From the NCBI RefSeq assembly GCF_041395345.1, contig NZ_JAWLAR010000011.1:62001-126000 (forward strand): DNA of 64,000 nucleotides. The letters run 5' to 3'. The notes beneath the pieces were generated by a model, which saw only the letters and a list, made by a program, of their open reading frames with translations, was not told the origin of the DNA and did no database searches. Each line of letters starts with the position of its first letter. The first letter of the stretch is position 1. Below, in pieces: positions 63,721 to 64,000 of the stretch. The position numbers and the translations under genes were made by a program. Source of the stretch: Dokdonella sp041395345 (GTDB lineage: Bacteria > Pseudomonadota > Gammaproteobacteria > Xanthomonadales > Rhodanobacteraceae).

Positions 63721-64000
63721 ATGAAGACCAGCGCCGAAATCCGTTCCGAATTCCTCGAATTCTTTCGTTCCAGGGGCCACATGGTGGTGCCTTCGGCGTC
63801 CCTGGTGCCATCCAGCGACCCGACCCTGATGTTCACGAACTCGGGCATGGTGCCGTTCAAGAACGCCTTCCTTGGCAGCGAGAGGCCGCCGAGCGCACGC
63901 GTCGTCGATGTGCAGCGATGCCTGCGTGCAGGCGGCAAGCACAACGATCTCGACCAGGTCGGCTACACCGCACGCCACCATACGTTTTTCGAGATGCTCG
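63721..64000 (+). CDS. alaS: Alanine-tRNA ligase, cut by the right edge
   Basis: The first 93 residues of AlaRS: MKTSAEIRSEFLEFFRSRGH, then the MVVPSASLVPSSDPTLMFTNSGM block with class II motif 1, VDVQRCLRAGGKHNDLDQVGYTARHHTFFEML near motif 2. No stop before the window ends. It follows recX by 55 bases. Confidence 0.96.
   Translation, partial: MKTSAEIRSEFLEFFRSRGHMVVPSASLVPSSDPTLMFTNSGMVPFKNAFLGSERPPSARVVDVQRCLRAGGKHNDLDQVGYTARHHTFFEML

Overview
The window is a dense chromosomal segment (roughly 60% G+C) of a gammaproteobacterium. The most likely home is the Xanthomonadales/Lysobacterales: the order cinA-recA-recX-alaS, the histidine pathway through HutF, a Zur/TonB-receptor zinc locus, a bTHX-type small ribosomal protein and many lipoproteins with short leaders all fit. 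The taxonomic call is inference. I found no rRNA, tRNA, CRISPR array, prophage or intact insertion sequence. Several genes appear to use GTG or TTG starts (RND pump, yajD, yaiI, mscK-like, recX).

Layout, left to right. 1-4.4 kb: the start of a secreted protein cut by the left edge, a lipoprotein 2',3'-cyclic phosphodiesterase/3'-nucleotidase, gltX and a small zinc-ribbon membrane protein. 4.4-9.2 kb: a zinc-homeostasis module consisting of Zur, a TonB-dependent receptor of the ZnuD type read from a near-perfect Zur box, a divergent MerC-like four-helix membrane protein and a ZitB-like CDF exporter, followed by bTHX. 9.2-16.5 kb: a patatin-like lipase and the hut genes hutI, hutF and hutU, with a lipoprotein phosphodiesterase lying between hutF and hutU. 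16.5-25.6 kb: a lipoprotein hydrolase, an RND pump with its adaptor, DinB-like protein, an amidohydrolase, CorA and a MAPEG protein. 25.7-27.7 kb: a hipBA toxin-antitoxin pair beside an A+T-rich stretch. 27.7-39.7 kb: mostly single housekeeping genes (VOC protein, threonine-synthase-like enzyme, YaiI, EamA transporter, a second MAPEG protein, class IV aminotransferase, YihG-like acyltransferase, YebC, a lipoprotein nuclease/phosphatase, YajD, a large MscK-like channel and a periplasmic RidA). 40-48.3 kb: a DUF1254/1214 lipoprotein, a lipase-like protein, a Tat-exported aldo/keto reductase, RraA, an SDR lacking the usual Tyr-Lys pair, and an operon of asnS with two small genes. 48.3-56.4 kb: two inverted copies of a miniature element with 34-bp terminal inverted repeats enclosing iscA-like, csp, RRM, hydrolase and OYE genes, then pirin, Mpo1-like, Hsp15 and a TolB-like/TPR membrane protein. 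56.2-64 kb: an OafA-type acyltransferase whose 3' end overlaps the TPR gene antisense, mutS, cinA, recA, recX and the start of alaS.

The clearest functional system is the zinc module: Zur senses zinc and should silence the outer-membrane receptor, and perhaps the MerC-like protein, from a shared divergent operator, while the CDF protein handles excess. The hut genes together convert urocanate to formylglutamate; hutH and hutG are not in the window. The most unusual non-coding content is the repeat population: the 34-bp-TIR miniature elements, a nested inverted repeat at 32.2 kb with degenerate relatives, and several hairpin repeats between convergent genes.
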